Shown here: positions 1 through 9,502 of the stretch, piece by piece
Numbering within the stretch: position 1 is the first letter of the stretch
Layout of the letters: each line of letters opens with the position of its first letter
Assembly: GCA_964484475.1 (NCBI GenBank)
Contig: CAZAFU010000001.1
Location: 27,672 to 91,671 of the forward strand
Direction of reading: 5' to 3'
DNA length: 64,000 nucleotides
From: Parvularcula sp964484475
GTDB lineage: Bacteria; Pseudomonadota; Alphaproteobacteria; Caulobacterales; Parvularculaceae
Position numbers and translations under genes: made by a program
Notes under the pieces: generated by a model
Told to the model about the DNA's origin: nothing
Database searches by the model: none
Seen by the model: only the letters and a program-made list of their open reading frames with translations

Positions 1-590
1 GCGCAATGTTGCTGCGCAGCAAGCACCGAAGGGGCGACCATCGCGGCGCGCCTGGAATGGCAGGACGTGCCAGCGGGTTCGAGACATTCGTCGCAGCCGG
101 GTCGCTGTCTTCCGGAGTGGCAGATGCCGATACACGCCCCGTGGTCGTCGGGCGTCGCGGCGCAGCCGGCCTGGGATCTCAGAAGTGGTGCGCGCGATGA
201 TGAGGACATAGGCCCGCTAGGTGCACTCGAGGAGCGCAGCGGGAAAGGGCGGTGGCCTTTTTGAGCACGCGAACGGAACCCGGGTCCCGCAAGCTTCGAA
301 AGATCAGTAGGATGAAAGAAATCCACCCACGCGGCATCCATCATCGGTCCACTGACGCCCGCAACCGCGAGGACGGGTTGTCACGGCATCTTCGCCGAAC
401 CGTCGCAAGGCATCGCACCGTTGACCGGGCATGGAACTATCGCGCAAACCGGAGAGTTCCTTTTGGGCGACAAACCGCCGGGCCGGTCGAACGGTCGCAC
501 ATGAAGTGCTTGTGCCAGCACCCCGCGCGGCGTTGACAGCCAGGGACGAGCAAGGGGTTTGCAAACCCGTTCCGGTGTGAGGAGTGTCAG
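1..590. other. Leading region without a supportable gene
   Basis: No reading frame here has a recognisable protein, a convincing ribosome-binding site or a signal peptide; the short frames look like chance frames in GC-rich DNA. One perfect 14-bp palindrome, TTGCTGCGCAGCAA, lies at 9-22 and could be an operator or the remains of a hairpin downstream of a gene outside the window. The last part must carry the promoter for the outer-membrane protein that starts at 591. Confidence 0.5.
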
Positions 591-1478
591 ATGCGTTGCG
601 TTGCCTTTCTTTGTGCTTGTCTTCTGGCACCCCTTCCGTCGATGGCGCAGACGAGTCCTCTCGGCACGTTTGACCGGGAGGTGACGGAGTTCCTTCCCGA
701 AGGCGCGCGCCTTGTGGCGGGCGGCGGCCTGGGCATGATCTCGCAGCCCTATACCGGCGCGGATACGGTGCGGTTCGTCCCCGAGCCTCTCGTGGTCTTC
801 CAGTCCGAGAAGTTTTCGTTCGTCGGCCGTACGCTCGCCTACAGGCTTTATGACGATGACATCTTCTCGTTCTCGGCCATCGCGGAGTGGCGTTTCTTCG
901 GGCATGACGGCGGAGAGGACAGTCCCTTTCTGATCGGCATGGAGGAGAGGAAGGGAACCGCTGAGGTTGGCTTCAGGGCGGAAGTCGAGCGCGAGAAGAC
1001 CCACCTTGCGGCAACCGCACGCACCGATGCCCTTTCACGGCACGGGGGTTTCGAGCTCGAAGGGCGGATCTCCTACGAGCTGTCCTCTTGGGCACCGCTG
1101 TCGGTCAGGCCCAACGCGGGGGTCCGCTACCAGTCGGGCGATCTCACCAACTACTATTTCGGCGTCGAGCGGGACGAGGCGATCACGCCCGGCCAGATCG
1201 GCCAGAGAGCCCTCGACGCCGCTGGCGGGGACCCCGCGCGGCTCGGCGATATCTTCAGGCCCGCCTACCGCCCGGACTCGGCCGCCACGACCTTCCTCGG
1301 GCTAACGGCCAGGCAGTCGATCACGCCGAAATTCGCCGCTGTCGGCGGCTTCGATCTCAACTTTCTCGACCGGACCGTCAGGGACAGCCCGATCGTCGAG
1401 GAGGATATCCAGCTCTTCAGCTTCGTCGGTCTCATCTACATCTTCGGTGACGCGCAGACCCCGGCGGGAGTCGAGTAG
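591..1478 (+). CDS. MipA/OmpV-family outer-membrane protein
   Basis: The 295-residue product starts with a short signal peptide ending at about residue 20 (PSMAQ), followed by alternating beta-strand-like segments and an aromatic C-terminal strand (FVGLIYIF), as expected for a small outer-membrane barrel. Its layout and motifs (an early RLVAGGG... segment, GVRYQSGDLTNYYFGV in the middle) fit the MipA/OmpV family of MltA-interacting scaffolding or porin-like proteins. The ATG at 591 has a good GAGGAG ribosome-binding site. The following beta-propeller gene lies 142 bases downstream on the same strand, so co-transcription is possible. The family is seen in the sequence; the exact role (peptidoglycan machinery scaffold or small-molecule channel) cannot be decided. 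Confidence 0.75.
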   Translation: MRCVAFLCACLLAPLPSMAQTSPLGTFDREVTEFLPEGARLVAGGGLGMISQPYTGADTVRFVPEPLVVFQSEKFSFVGRTLAYRLYDDDIFSFSAIAEWRFFGHDGGEDSPFLIGMEERKGTAEVGFRAEVEREKTHLAATARTDALSRHGGFELEGRISYELSSWAPLSVRPNAGVRYQSGDLTNYYFGVERDEAITPGQIGQRALDAAGGDPARLGDIFRPAYRPDSAATTFLGLTARQSITPKFAAVGGFDLNFLDRTVRDSPIVEEDIQLFSFVGLIYIFGDAQTPAGVE

Positions 1479-1620
1479 CCCACCAGCGCTTTGCCGAGCC
1501 CCGGGCGATCCTTGTCGACCGGACAGGGAATTTATCACAGTCGCGCGCTGGCCTTGGCTGGATTTTAGTGGTTCCATCCTGACTTCGGCCGGACCGCGGC
1601 CTTTCTGGGTGGGTGCAACG

Positions 1621-4600
1621 ATGAAACCGAAACGACTGTCATTTCTTCTCGCAGCGGCGACGTCCGGCCTTTGCTTCGCGTTTCCCGCCAGTGCCCAGCC
1701 CGAGCAGCAACAACCGGCGCTCGAGGACTACTATGGTGACGCGCTGCAATATCGCAGCATCGGACCGAGCCGTGGCGGACGTGTAACGGCAGTCGCCGGG
1801 CACGCCGATAACCCGATGACCTACTACATGGGAGCGACCGGCGGCGGGGTCTGGAAGACCACCAATGGCGGGACGAGCTGGTCGGTGCTGTCTGACGGGG
1901 CATTCGAGACAGGTTCCGTGGGCGCGATCGCGGTGGCGCCTTCGGATCCGAATGTCGTGGTGGTCGGCATGGGCGAGTCGCCGTTCCGCGGCGTTTCCTC
2001 GTCGCAAGGGGACGGTGTCTATCTTTCCACCGATGCAGGCGCGAAATGGCAGAAGGCCGGGCTCGAAGAAACGCGGCAGATTGCGGGCGTCGTGATCGAT
2101 CCCAATGACCCCGAGCGCTGGTGGATCGCGGCGCAGGGCGACATCTGGACCGAAAGCGAAGCGCGCGGCGTCTACATGACAGAGGACAGCGGCGCGACCT
2201 GGACCAAGGTCCTCGAAGGGGAGAACGGGACCAGCGGCGCCGTCGACCTCAAGATGGACCCGGGCAATCCGCGCATCCTCTACGCCGCCATGTGGGACCA
2301 CCAGCGCACGCCTTGGCTCATGCGATCGGGAGGACCGGGTTCGGGCATCTGGAAATCGACCGATAGCGGCAGGACCTGGAAGGAACTGACCGAGGATCTC
2401 CCCGAGGAGATGGGCAAGATCGGGATCGCCCCCTCCGGGGCCAAACCCGGTCTGGTCTTCGCGGTCATCGAGGCAGCCGACGGCAAGGGCGGCGTCTACC
2501 GCTCGGACGACGGCGGCGAGAGCTGGACCCAGACGAACAGCGAACGCCAGGTGCAGCAGCGGTCCTGGTACTACATGGACATCTTCGCGGACCCGCAGGA
2601 TGCAAATACCGTCTACGTCCTCAGCGCACCCTTCCTGCGCTCGATCGACGGAGGGAAGACTTTCTCCTCGATCTCCAATCCGCATACCGACCAGCACGAT
2701 CTCTGGATCAACCCCGACGACCCGGAGGTCATGATCCTCGGCAATGATGGCGGCGGCACCGTCAGCTATGACGGCGGCGAAAGCTGGTCGACACAAAACA
2801 ATCAGCCCACGGCTCAGTTTTACCGGGTGAACGCCGACAACCGCTTCCCCTATCGCATCTATGGTGGTCAGCAGGACAACTCGACCATCGCCATCTCCAG
2901 CCGGGGCACGGACGGGAGCATCGGTCGCGAGGACTTCCAGTCGATCGGCGGCGGGGAAAGCGCCTTCGTTGACTTCTCCGACAGCGAGGACATGCGCTAC
3001 ATCTATGCCGGCAGCTATCTCGGGACGATCACGGAGTTCGACCTCGAAACGAGCATTACCCGCGACATCAATGGCTATCCCGAGCTCGCCTTCGGCGTCG
3101 ATCCGAAGGACCGCAGGCACCGCTTCAACTGGAATGCTCCTATCGTCGTCTCCGACCACGACCCGGACGTCATCTACCACGCAGGCGAGGCGGTCTTCCG
3201 CTCGACCGACCGGGGCTACTCCTGGGAAGCCATCAGCCCGGACCTCACCCGCGACGACCCCGAGAAACAGGGGCCGATGGGTGCTCCCATCACGAACGAA
3301 GTGTCCGAGAACTACAACACGATCGCCTATCTCGCGGAGAGCCCCCACTCCGAAGACGTTCTCTGGGCGGGCTCGGATGACGGCCTTGTCCACCTGACTG
3401 AAGACCAGGGCGAGACGTGGCGGGAAGTGACACCCCCCGGTCTTCCCGAGTCGCTCATCAACAGTATCGATCCGTCACCGCACGATCCCGACAGCGCCTA
3501 TGTCGTTGCCACGCGCTACAAGTTCGGCGACCGCGAGCCGCGGATCTACCGCACCGACGACATGGGCGAAAGCTGGACCCGTATCGACGCGGGATTGCCG
3601 GAGGAGGAATCTCTCTTCGTCCGTGTCTTGCGCGAGGACCCGGAGGTAGAAGACCTCCTTTACGCAGGGACGGAGACCGGCCTCTATGTCTCTTGGGACG
3701 ACGGCGCGTCGTGGTCGTCGCTCCGGCTCAACCTTCCGCACACGCCTATCACCGACATCAAGGTGCATCAGGGGGATCTGGTCGTGGCGACCCAGGGCCG
3801 CGGCTTCTACGTGCTCGACAGTCTCAACGTCATCCGTAACGGCGAGCCGGTCTATCGCGACGAGGACGCCTTCACCCTTTATGATCCGGAGACGTCGATC
3901 CGAAGGGAGACCGGCGGCGGCGCGGGCGGCGGGGATGCCCGGAACCCTGCGGAGGACCGGGGTGCACTGATCTTCTACCGCTTCGCCGAGCAGCCTGACG
4001 TCGACGAGACACCCGTAACGCTCGAAGTGCTCGACGACCGGGGCAGGACGCTCTGGAAACTCGCGGCCGACAATGAGGCCGGAGCGGAAGGCGGTAGCGA
4101 CGCTCTGCCCTACGAGGCGGGCCTCAACCGTGTTTCCTGGAACCACCGCGTGCTCGATGCGACGGCTGCCGAAGGCCTCTATCAGGTGGGCGGCGACGCA
4201 GACGGCGTGACCGGACACAGGACCGGTCCCGGCGAATACCGCGTGCGGATGAGCGTCGGGGAGGAGACTTACGAAGCCCCGCTCGTTCTCGCCTGGGATC
4301 CACGGCTCGACACATCCGACGATCAGGTGGCAGAGCAGCAGGAGACGCTTGAAGAGCTGCGCGGAATGATCGACGAGCTCCACCGCTCGATCAATGCCAT
4401 GGGCGAGGCCATCTCGCAGGCTGCGCGTTACCAAGACCTCCTCGAGGAAACCGGTGGGAATCGGGAGGTGATGTCTGCCGCGGAGGAGCTTCAGGAAGAG
4501 CTGGAGGAATGGCGTGAAAGCGTCGCGAATTTCGAGCGTAAGGGTTTCCAGGATGTCCTGAATTTCCCCGATCGTCTTTCTACCGACCTTCAGTTCCTCT

Positions 4601-4848
4601 ACGGAGAGATCGACGGTGCGACCACCGGCCTGACGAAGGGAATGCGAGAACGCTTCGCCGACCTCCGGACGCGTTGGGAAGAAGCGCTCGAAGAACGCGA
4701 CGAGCTCCTTTCGGGCCCGGTGGCCAGTTTCGATGAGGCCCTCCGCGAGGCAGAAGTTGCCCGCATTGTCCTCCCCCCACTGACCGAGAAGGAGGCGAAA
4801 GCGGCCAAGGCCCGCAACGAGGCCGCCGAGGCGGAGACGACGGACTAG
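1621..4848 (+). CDS. Exported BNR/sortilin-like beta-propeller protein
   Basis: The 1075-residue product has a Sec signal peptide (about residues 1-26, ending FPASAQ) and then roughly 700 residues of beta-propeller blades. Repeated Asp-box-like motifs are visible (S-x-D-x-G-x-T-W forms such as STDSGRTWKEL, SDDGGESWTQ, TEDQGETWRE, TDDMGESWTR). The C-terminal 250 residues are Glu-rich and helical, probably coiled coil. This is the family annotated as glycosyl-hydrolase BNR repeat or VPS10/sortilin-like, common in TonB-rich bacteria and often near exported peptidases; no enzymatic activity can be assigned. An in-frame start 174 bases upstream exists, but the ATG at 1621 sits exactly before the signal peptide. 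Its ribosome-binding site is weak (GGTGGG). Confidence 0.8.
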   Translation: MKPKRLSFLLAAATSGLCFAFPASAQPEQQQPALEDYYGDALQYRSIGPSRGGRVTAVAGHADNPMTYYMGATGGGVWKTTNGGTSWSVLSDGAFETGSVGAIAVAPSDPNVVVVGMGESPFRGVSSSQGDGVYLSTDAGAKWQKAGLEETRQIAGVVIDPNDPERWWIAAQGDIWTESEARGVYMTEDSGATWTKVLEGENGTSGAVDLKMDPGNPRILYAAMWDHQRTPWLMRSGGPGSGIWKSTDSGRTWKELTEDLPEEMGKIGIAPSGAKPGLVFAVIEAADGKGGVYRSDDGGESWTQTNSERQVQQRSWYYMDIFADPQDANTVYVLSAPFLRSIDGGKTFSSISNPHTDQHDLWINPDDPEVMILGNDGGGTVSYDGGESWSTQNNQPTAQFYRVNADNRFPYRIYGGQQDNSTIAISSRGTDGSIGREDFQSIGGGESAFVDFSDSEDMRYIYAGSYLGTITEFDLETSITRDINGYPELAFGVDPKDRRHRFNWNAPIVVSDHDPDVIYHAGEAVFRSTDRGYSWEAISPDLTRDDPEKQGPMGAPITNEVSENYNTIAYLAESPHSEDVLWAGSDDGLVHLTEDQGETWREVTPPGLPESLINSIDPSPHDPDSAYVVATRYKFGDREPRIYRTDDMGESWTRIDAGLPEEESLFVRVLREDPEVEDLLYAGTETGLYVSWDDGASWSSLRLNLPHTPITDIKVHQGDLVVATQGRGFYVLDSLNVIRNGEPVYRDEDAFTLYDPETSIRRETGGGAGGGDARNPAEDRGALIFYRFAEQPDVDETPVTLEVLDDRGRTLWKLAADNEAGAEGGSDALPYEAGLNRVSWNHRVLDATAAEGLYQVGGDADGVTGHRTGPGEYRVRMSVGEETYEAPLVLAWDPRLDTSDDQVAEQQETLEELRGMIDELHRSINAMGEAISQAARYQDLLEETGGNREVMSAAEELQEELEEWRESVANFERKGFQDVLNFPDRLSTDLQFLYGEIDGATTGLTKGMRERFADLRTRWEEALEERDELLSGPVASFDEALREAEVARIVLPPLTEKEAKAAKARNEAAEAETTD

Positions 4849-4898
4849 CCGCCGTCGGCAGTCGGTAGCGCAAAGGGCTTTCCAGACAGGACCCTGCA

Positions 4899-4932
4899 CG
4901 GCTCCGGGTGACCTCAGGAACGCCCGGAGCCG
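4899..4932. terminator. Stem-loop between beta-propeller and trehalase genes
   Basis: A perfect 10-bp inverted repeat (CGGCTCCGGG at 4899-4908 with CCCGGAGCCG at 4923-4932) with a 14-base loop lies about 50 bases after the propeller stop codon. It is between converging genes. It lacks a T-tract, so it may be a weak or Rho-assisted terminator or a 3' mRNA stabiliser. Confidence 0.5.
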
Positions 4933-5091
4933 AGGATGTCGTGCCGTTCAACCCATTGGCGGGACAGCGTTCGATGCACGTTTCGAGGGGGGTGTCCGAG
5001 TCCGGGCGGCAAAAATTGAGCGCGACTGTCCCATGCGACGCCAGCCCGCCGCGACGACGCTTCTCAGGCCATCGGCCACCGTCCGAGGGGC

Positions 5092-6747
5092 TCAGAGACC
5101 GCTTCTTGCAGCTGGCCCCTCATCCAGATTGCATTGTTCTGCGCGACCCCCGGTGGTGGTCATTCCGAACTCCGAGAGCGTGTCATCCGTGTTGATGAGC
5201 CGTATCGTGACACCATTGGTCCAGCCAAATCCGTCCTGGTTCGGATATTCACCGCCGCCGCCTTCCCTACGATCGACGACATCATACTTCTCGCCGAGCT
5301 TACCGCTTTCGCAATAGCCGCGCGCGACGGTACGGACCCAACGCCGCGCCACCTCATCGGCGAGTTCGGGGCGCCCATACCCGTCACTGCTGACGACCGC
5401 GATCCATTGATGAGGGGCCCAGCCGTTCGGCGCGTCCCACTGCTCCCCGGAGCGCTCAGGGGTCGGCAGAATACCGCCCGCCGCGAGAAGATACCGTTCA
5501 GCAGCTTGCAGCGTCTTCCGCCCCCGTTCATCGCTCGCCATCCCGGTGAACAGCGGGTAGAGCATGGCCGCAGTCGGTGTCTGCCGCACGGCCTTGTCTG
5601 TCAGGTCCCAGTCGGCGTAATAATCGTCCTCAGCCCAGAAATACCTCTCGATGGCAGCTTTCCGTCGCGCCGCCATGCCGTCATATTCTTCCGCACACGC
5701 TGGTTTTCCAGACCGTTCACAGCCGTCCGCTATCGCCCGCTCGAGGCCATAGAGCAGCGCGTTGAGGTCCACAGGAACGATATCAGTCGTATCGATGCTC
5801 GCAAGGCTTCCGCCCCCATCCAGCCACCGCGATGAGAAGTCCCAGCCACTTTCCGCGCCCGCTCTCAAGTCACGATAGACGTCCTCATGAGGACGGTTCG
5901 ACGCTTCGGCAGTCTCGACATCGTATCGGTAGCTTTCGTCCCGGGGAACATCGCGGTCATCATAATAGCGCTGAAGGATGCTTCCATCGGGCATGGCAAC
6001 ACTTCGGCCCGATACCTCGCCGGCCTGCAAGTCCGTCCCGTCACCCGTCCAGAACCGATGCTCCTGTTGCAGGTATGGAAGATATTCTGCCCACGCCGCT
6101 GACGGGTCGGTCTCGTTCAGCAGGCCGACCATCAGATAGAAGAAGGGAGGCTGCGATCGGCTGAGATAGTAGGTGCGATTGCCGTTCGGTATCCTGCCGT
6201 AGCGATCGAGCGCGGCCGCGAAATTTTCGACGACATCGCGCCGCAATTCAGCATACGCGCCGTCGAGGCCCAGCATCGTGAAGTAGGTGTCCCAGTAATA
6301 GGCCTCGCGGAAGCGCCCGCCGGGAACGATGTAGGGATTGGGGAGTGGCAGTAGAGATCCGCGTCCCTGCGCCCTTTCGGCGGAACGGCTGAGTACGGGC
6401 CAGAGCGCTTCGATATGTTCGGACAGGGTCAAGCCCTCTTCGAGGGACAGCTCCGCGCCGACCTCGGGAGACGGCTCGAAATTCGCCTCAACGAATTCGG
6501 CAAGCTCCTCGTCACTCATAGGCGCGCGGGCATCATAGGCTGTTTCGATCTCTCCCACGGGACGCTTGGGACGCATATCGGCCCAGTCCTTGGGTTCGTA
6601 GAGCTCGCTCATCGCCACCCGCACGAAAAGATCGGGATATGCTGCGGATGGCGGCTCTTCCGTAATCGAATCCTTCGGTAGTGGCGAGAGTGGCAGGCTC
6701 GAGCATGAGGTGAGCAGCAGTGCGAGGGCCAGTGAAAGATACCGCAT
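5092..6747 (-). CDS. treA: Trehalase, GH37, lipoprotein
   Basis: The 551-residue protein hydrolyses alpha,alpha-trehalose to two glucoses. Both family signatures are present: PGGRFREAYYWDTYF (residues about 142-156) and QWDAPNGWAPHQW near the C-terminus. The inverting catalytic pair is also visible, Asp in ESGWDFSSRW and Glu in EKYD. The N-terminus is a lipoprotein signal with lipobox LLTSC (Cys15), so it is probably membrane-anchored facing the periplasm or cell surface, unlike soluble periplasmic TreA. It lies 62 bases downstream of the TonB receptor gene, separated by a hairpin, and is the last gene of the sigma/anti-sigma/receptor operon. That context suggests it cleaves trehalose captured by the receptor. 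Confidence 0.93.
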   Translation of the reverse strand: MRYLSLALALLLTSCSSLPLSPLPKDSITEEPPSAAYPDLFVRVAMSELYEPKDWADMRPKRPVGEIETAYDARAPMSDEELAEFVEANFEPSPEVGAELSLEEGLTLSEHIEALWPVLSRSAERAQGRGSLLPLPNPYIVPGGRFREAYYWDTYFTMLGLDGAYAELRRDVVENFAAALDRYGRIPNGNRTYYLSRSQPPFFYLMVGLLNETDPSAAWAEYLPYLQQEHRFWTGDGTDLQAGEVSGRSVAMPDGSILQRYYDDRDVPRDESYRYDVETAEASNRPHEDVYRDLRAGAESGWDFSSRWLDGGGSLASIDTTDIVPVDLNALLYGLERAIADGCERSGKPACAEEYDGMAARRKAAIERYFWAEDDYYADWDLTDKAVRQTPTAAMLYPLFTGMASDERGRKTLQAAERYLLAAGGILPTPERSGEQWDAPNGWAPHQWIAVVSSDGYGRPELADEVARRWVRTVARGYCESGKLGEKYDVVDRREGGGGEYPNQDGFGWTNGVTIRLINTDDTLSEFGMTTTGGRAEQCNLDEGPAARSGL

Positions 6748-6769
6748 GGAAACGTTCCGGGTTGTGGAA

Positions 6770-6793
6770 GTCCGGCGACCAAGGCCGCCGGAC
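6770..6793 (-). promoter_or_regulatory. Intercistronic hairpin, receptor to trehalase
   Basis: A perfect 8-bp stem (GTCCGGCG at 6770-6777, CGCCGGAC at 6786-6793) with an 8-base loop sits between the TonB-receptor stop and the trehalase start. In an operon this could be a partial terminator or a 3'-end protector giving different receptor and trehalase levels. Confidence 0.5.
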
Positions 6794-6809
6794 AGGTCTT
6801 GTACAGTCT

Positions 6810-9446
6810 TCAGAAGGTATAGCCGACGGTGAAGTTTACCGATCGTCCGAAGATCGGCCTCCCATTGGGAGCCGCCGGATTTCGGGGGTCTCCCTCCGTG
6901 ATGCCGTCGCTGTCGGTGATGTTGTCCGCGAAGACCTGCAGGAAGACACCGTTCTGGTGCGTTACGATCACGCCTGCATCGATCTTTTCGTAACTCTCAA
7001 GCTCGACGGTGTTGTCGAGGTCACCGAAACGGTCACCGACCCAGGTCGCCGCGCCGTAGAGAACGGTCTCGAACGGACCCGTGACGAAGCTGTAGGAGGG
7101 CTCGAGGCGGAGCTGGGTGTCCGGCTGGCGCTGAACGTTGTTGCCTTCCTGTGAAACGGTCGTCGATTCGGTGATCTCCGCATCCTGGAAGGTTGCGTTG
7201 AACCGGGTAACGAAGCTCCCGAGGCTGAGCGTACCATCGACCTCGATGCCCACGGCTTCGGTTTCGAAGGCTGCATTGGCGACCGTGGACCCGACATTCG
7301 AGGCGAACGCATCATTCGTGTTGTAGAACAGTGTCGCGTAAAGGCGTAGAAGATCGCCCGAGTATTTCAGGCCCCCTTCGAGCTGCTTGACGTCATCAAC
7401 ACTGAAGGCACCTTCGCGGATCTCGTCGAAATGGGGGAAGAGCGCACCGCTCGAGTAGCGTGCGAAAGCGCTCCAGTCTGGCGTGAACGCGTAGTTGCCC
7501 GCGAGTGTCCACGACCACTCTTCACCTTCGACTTCGATATCGAGATCGGTGGTGCCGTCGGCGAAGCCTGGACCGGAATCGAGAAGATAATCGAGCTCGA
7601 ACCATTCATGCCGTATGCCGCCATCGATCCTGAACTGCGGGGTGATCTGCCAAGAGTCCGCCGCGTACAAGGCGAAATTCCGCGCATCGCCCTGCGACTG
7701 GAGGCCGAAGTTGAAACCGGCATCGCCCCCGGCCGCGGCAATGTCCGCCGGGGTGATGTCGGAGTCCAGAATATCTCCGTTCGCGGTGTTATGGACCGGG
7801 ATCGGGTTGCCGATCGACCATGTATCGTCTGCGGAGTAATCCGAGACGAAGGCGCCGAACGTGATGTCGTGGCCGCCTTCGGCAATACTGGCACTGAAGT
7901 CGTTCGTCAGTGCCTCAATGTCCTTGAGAACCACCCAGTGACCATAGGTCTGGACAAAATCTCCCGAGCCGAGCGTTTCGCCTCCTGCCGTTGTCACCGG
8001 CTCGCCAATGACTGCGGCAAGATCGGCTGCCGGGACAGCGGCGCCTGCCGGGACGAACCCGAACGTATCCGCGTCACCATCCGTGTAGGTCAGGACATTG
8101 CGAACAGTCAGCCGGTCACTGAGATCATAGGAAAAGGTGCTGCCGGCAATGATGCCGTCCCAGCCCCGACCATCCGCGAAATCGAACTCTTCGGTCTCGC
8201 CATCGGGCGCGACCTGGATTGTCCGGAAGCGCGTGGCATTGCCTAGCTGGGCGAAGGTTCCGGCGTCGTTGCCGGTGTTGAGCGCCTGCGGCAGCACCCA
8301 CTGCCCATGGTCGTCGGTTGCGCGGACGTAGCCGGAGATCTTGCCCCGGGCGAGCTGCTTGGTGAGCTGCCCGGTGATCTGGTAGCCCTCTTCGGACTGG
8401 AATTCCGTGTCGCGAAGGCCGTCCGAACCACGGACATATCCGCCCACCATGTAGGTCAATGTATCAGTGATGGGTCCACTGATGACACCATCGACCCGAT
8501 GTGCGCCGAAGTCGGAGTATGTGTACTGCGTCCGTCCCTCGGTGAAGTCGCCGCCCTCCTTGAGATTGAAGTTGACGGTCAGTCCTGGCTGCCCTGCCCC
8601 GAAAACGGAACTCGGACCACCGCGCAGACCTTCGACCTGCTCGATGGTGAAGTCGGTCCGGAAGATCGATGACTGCTCGAAGAAGGAGAGGGTCGAGGCG
8701 CCGTAGATCGGGCCGCCATTGATCGCCAGCGTCACGAAAGGCGCGTCGCCCCCGGACGGCAGACCACGGACGAAGATGTTGGCGCCCGCGACACCGCCAG
8801 AGCTTTCCACCCACACACCGGGGATCTGCCTGAACAGGTCGGCCGTGCTTTGCGGTTGGAAGCGTTCGATGGATTCGGTCGGGATCGTGGTCACCGCGAA
8901 GCTCGCGTCCTGGCGGTTGGTACCTGCAGCGCCCGCCGTACCGACGACAACGATCACGTCTTCTCCGTAGTCGTCGCCCGCCGGCTCCTGCGCCGCAGCC
9001 GTCCCGACGAGGAGCGCCATCAAGGATGCGCCCGCTGCCAGTCTTTTCGTCTGAATGCCCATGTCTGTCGTCTCCTGGGTTGTGTCTTTTTTTGTGATGA
9101 TGACGACACCGCTCTCTCCGATCCGGCCCTGAAGGCCGGTCCCCGAAAGAAGCCGTGCCAGAGCTTCTTCGGCCGTAAAGACGCCATGCAACCCGGGGCT
9201 TTCCGCGCCGCGCACGAGACCACTGGAGACGAGAAGACGAAGATCGGCCTGACGCGAGACATCGAGAAGTGCGTCGGAGAGGTTGCCCGGAGGAACGTCG
9301 AAACGCACCGCCTGCTGCCCAGCCAACGCCGCTGCCGCGACTGCCATCCCTGCCAAAACCAACAAACGTTTCCGCCCAGTGTTCTTATCTTGTCCGGCCA
9401 GACGAACCCCGCGCGGGAGATCATCCAATACCGTAAAGCGCGACAC
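6810..9446 (-). CDS. TonB-dependent receptor with STN signalling domain
   Basis: This FecA-type outer-membrane transporter is about 878 residues from a GTG at 9446, which has GGAGG nine bases upstream; the longer ATG at 9476 has no clear site. In order it has a signal-like hydrophobic stretch (KRLLVLAGMAVAAAALA), an STN secretin/TonB N-domain (FDVPPGNLSDALLDVSRQ to ESGVVIITKK), a second signal-peptide-like segment ending TAAAQ, then plug (DVIVVVGTAG, FVRGLPSGG, IEQVEGLRGG) and 22-strand barrel ending in aromatic FTVGYTF. STN domains contact a FecR partner, and fecR- and fecI-like genes lie immediately upstream. The trehalase downstream points to trehalose or an oligosaccharide as ligand rather than a siderophore. 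The internal second signal peptide is discussed in the findings. Confidence 0.88.
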   Translation of the reverse strand: MSRFTVLDDLPRGVRLAGQDKNTGRKRLLVLAGMAVAAAALAGQQAVRFDVPPGNLSDALLDVSRQADLRLLVSSGLVRGAESPGLHGVFTAEEALARLLSGTGLQGRIGESGVVIITKKDTTQETTDMGIQTKRLAAGASLMALLVGTAAAQEPAGDDYGEDVIVVVGTAGAAGTNRQDASFAVTTIPTESIERFQPQSTADLFRQIPGVWVESSGGVAGANIFVRGLPSGGDAPFVTLAINGGPIYGASTLSFFEQSSIFRTDFTIEQVEGLRGGPSSVFGAGQPGLTVNFNLKEGGDFTEGRTQYTYSDFGAHRVDGVISGPITDTLTYMVGGYVRGSDGLRDTEFQSEEGYQITGQLTKQLARGKISGYVRATDDHGQWVLPQALNTGNDAGTFAQLGNATRFRTIQVAPDGETEEFDFADGRGWDGIIAGSTFSYDLSDRLTVRNVLTYTDGDADTFGFVPAGAAVPAADLAAVIGEPVTTAGGETLGSGDFVQTYGHWVVLKDIEALTNDFSASIAEGGHDITFGAFVSDYSADDTWSIGNPIPVHNTANGDILDSDITPADIAAAGGDAGFNFGLQSQGDARNFALYAADSWQITPQFRIDGGIRHEWFELDYLLDSGPGFADGTTDLDIEVEGEEWSWTLAGNYAFTPDWSAFARYSSGALFPHFDEIREGAFSVDDVKQLEGGLKYSGDLLRLYATLFYNTNDAFASNVGSTVANAAFETEAVGIEVDGTLSLGSFVTRFNATFQDAEITESTTVSQEGNNVQRQPDTQLRLEPSYSFVTGPFETVLYGAATWVGDRFGDLDNTVELESYEKIDAGVIVTHQNGVFLQVFADNITDSDGITEGDPRNPAAPNGRPIFGRSVNFTVGYTF
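9060..9076 (-). promoter_or_regulatory. Internal Shine-Dalgarno and ATG inside receptor gene
   Basis: In frame with the receptor, an ATG at 9062-9060 is preceded by AGGAG at 9076-9072 with ideal 9-base spacing, and it begins a complete signal peptide (MGIQTKRLAAGASLMALLV to AAAQ). Translation from here would give a conventional receptor of 750 residues lacking the STN domain. Confidence 0.6.
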
Positions 9447-9502
9447 GTGGAGTTTCCTCCATGTGGAGGATGACATTTATCGGGTTGAGGGGCCAGCTGA
9501 GC

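Noticed and set aside
1639..3393. Long minus-strand frame inside the beta-propeller gene
   Set aside because: Long antisense frames are common in GC-rich genes; the plus strand has signal peptide, repeats and codon pattern of a real protein.
5028..5044. TGTCCCATGCGACG as an operator in the first part of the window
   Set aside because: Only the left TGTCC matches and it lies downstream of genes, not in a promoter.
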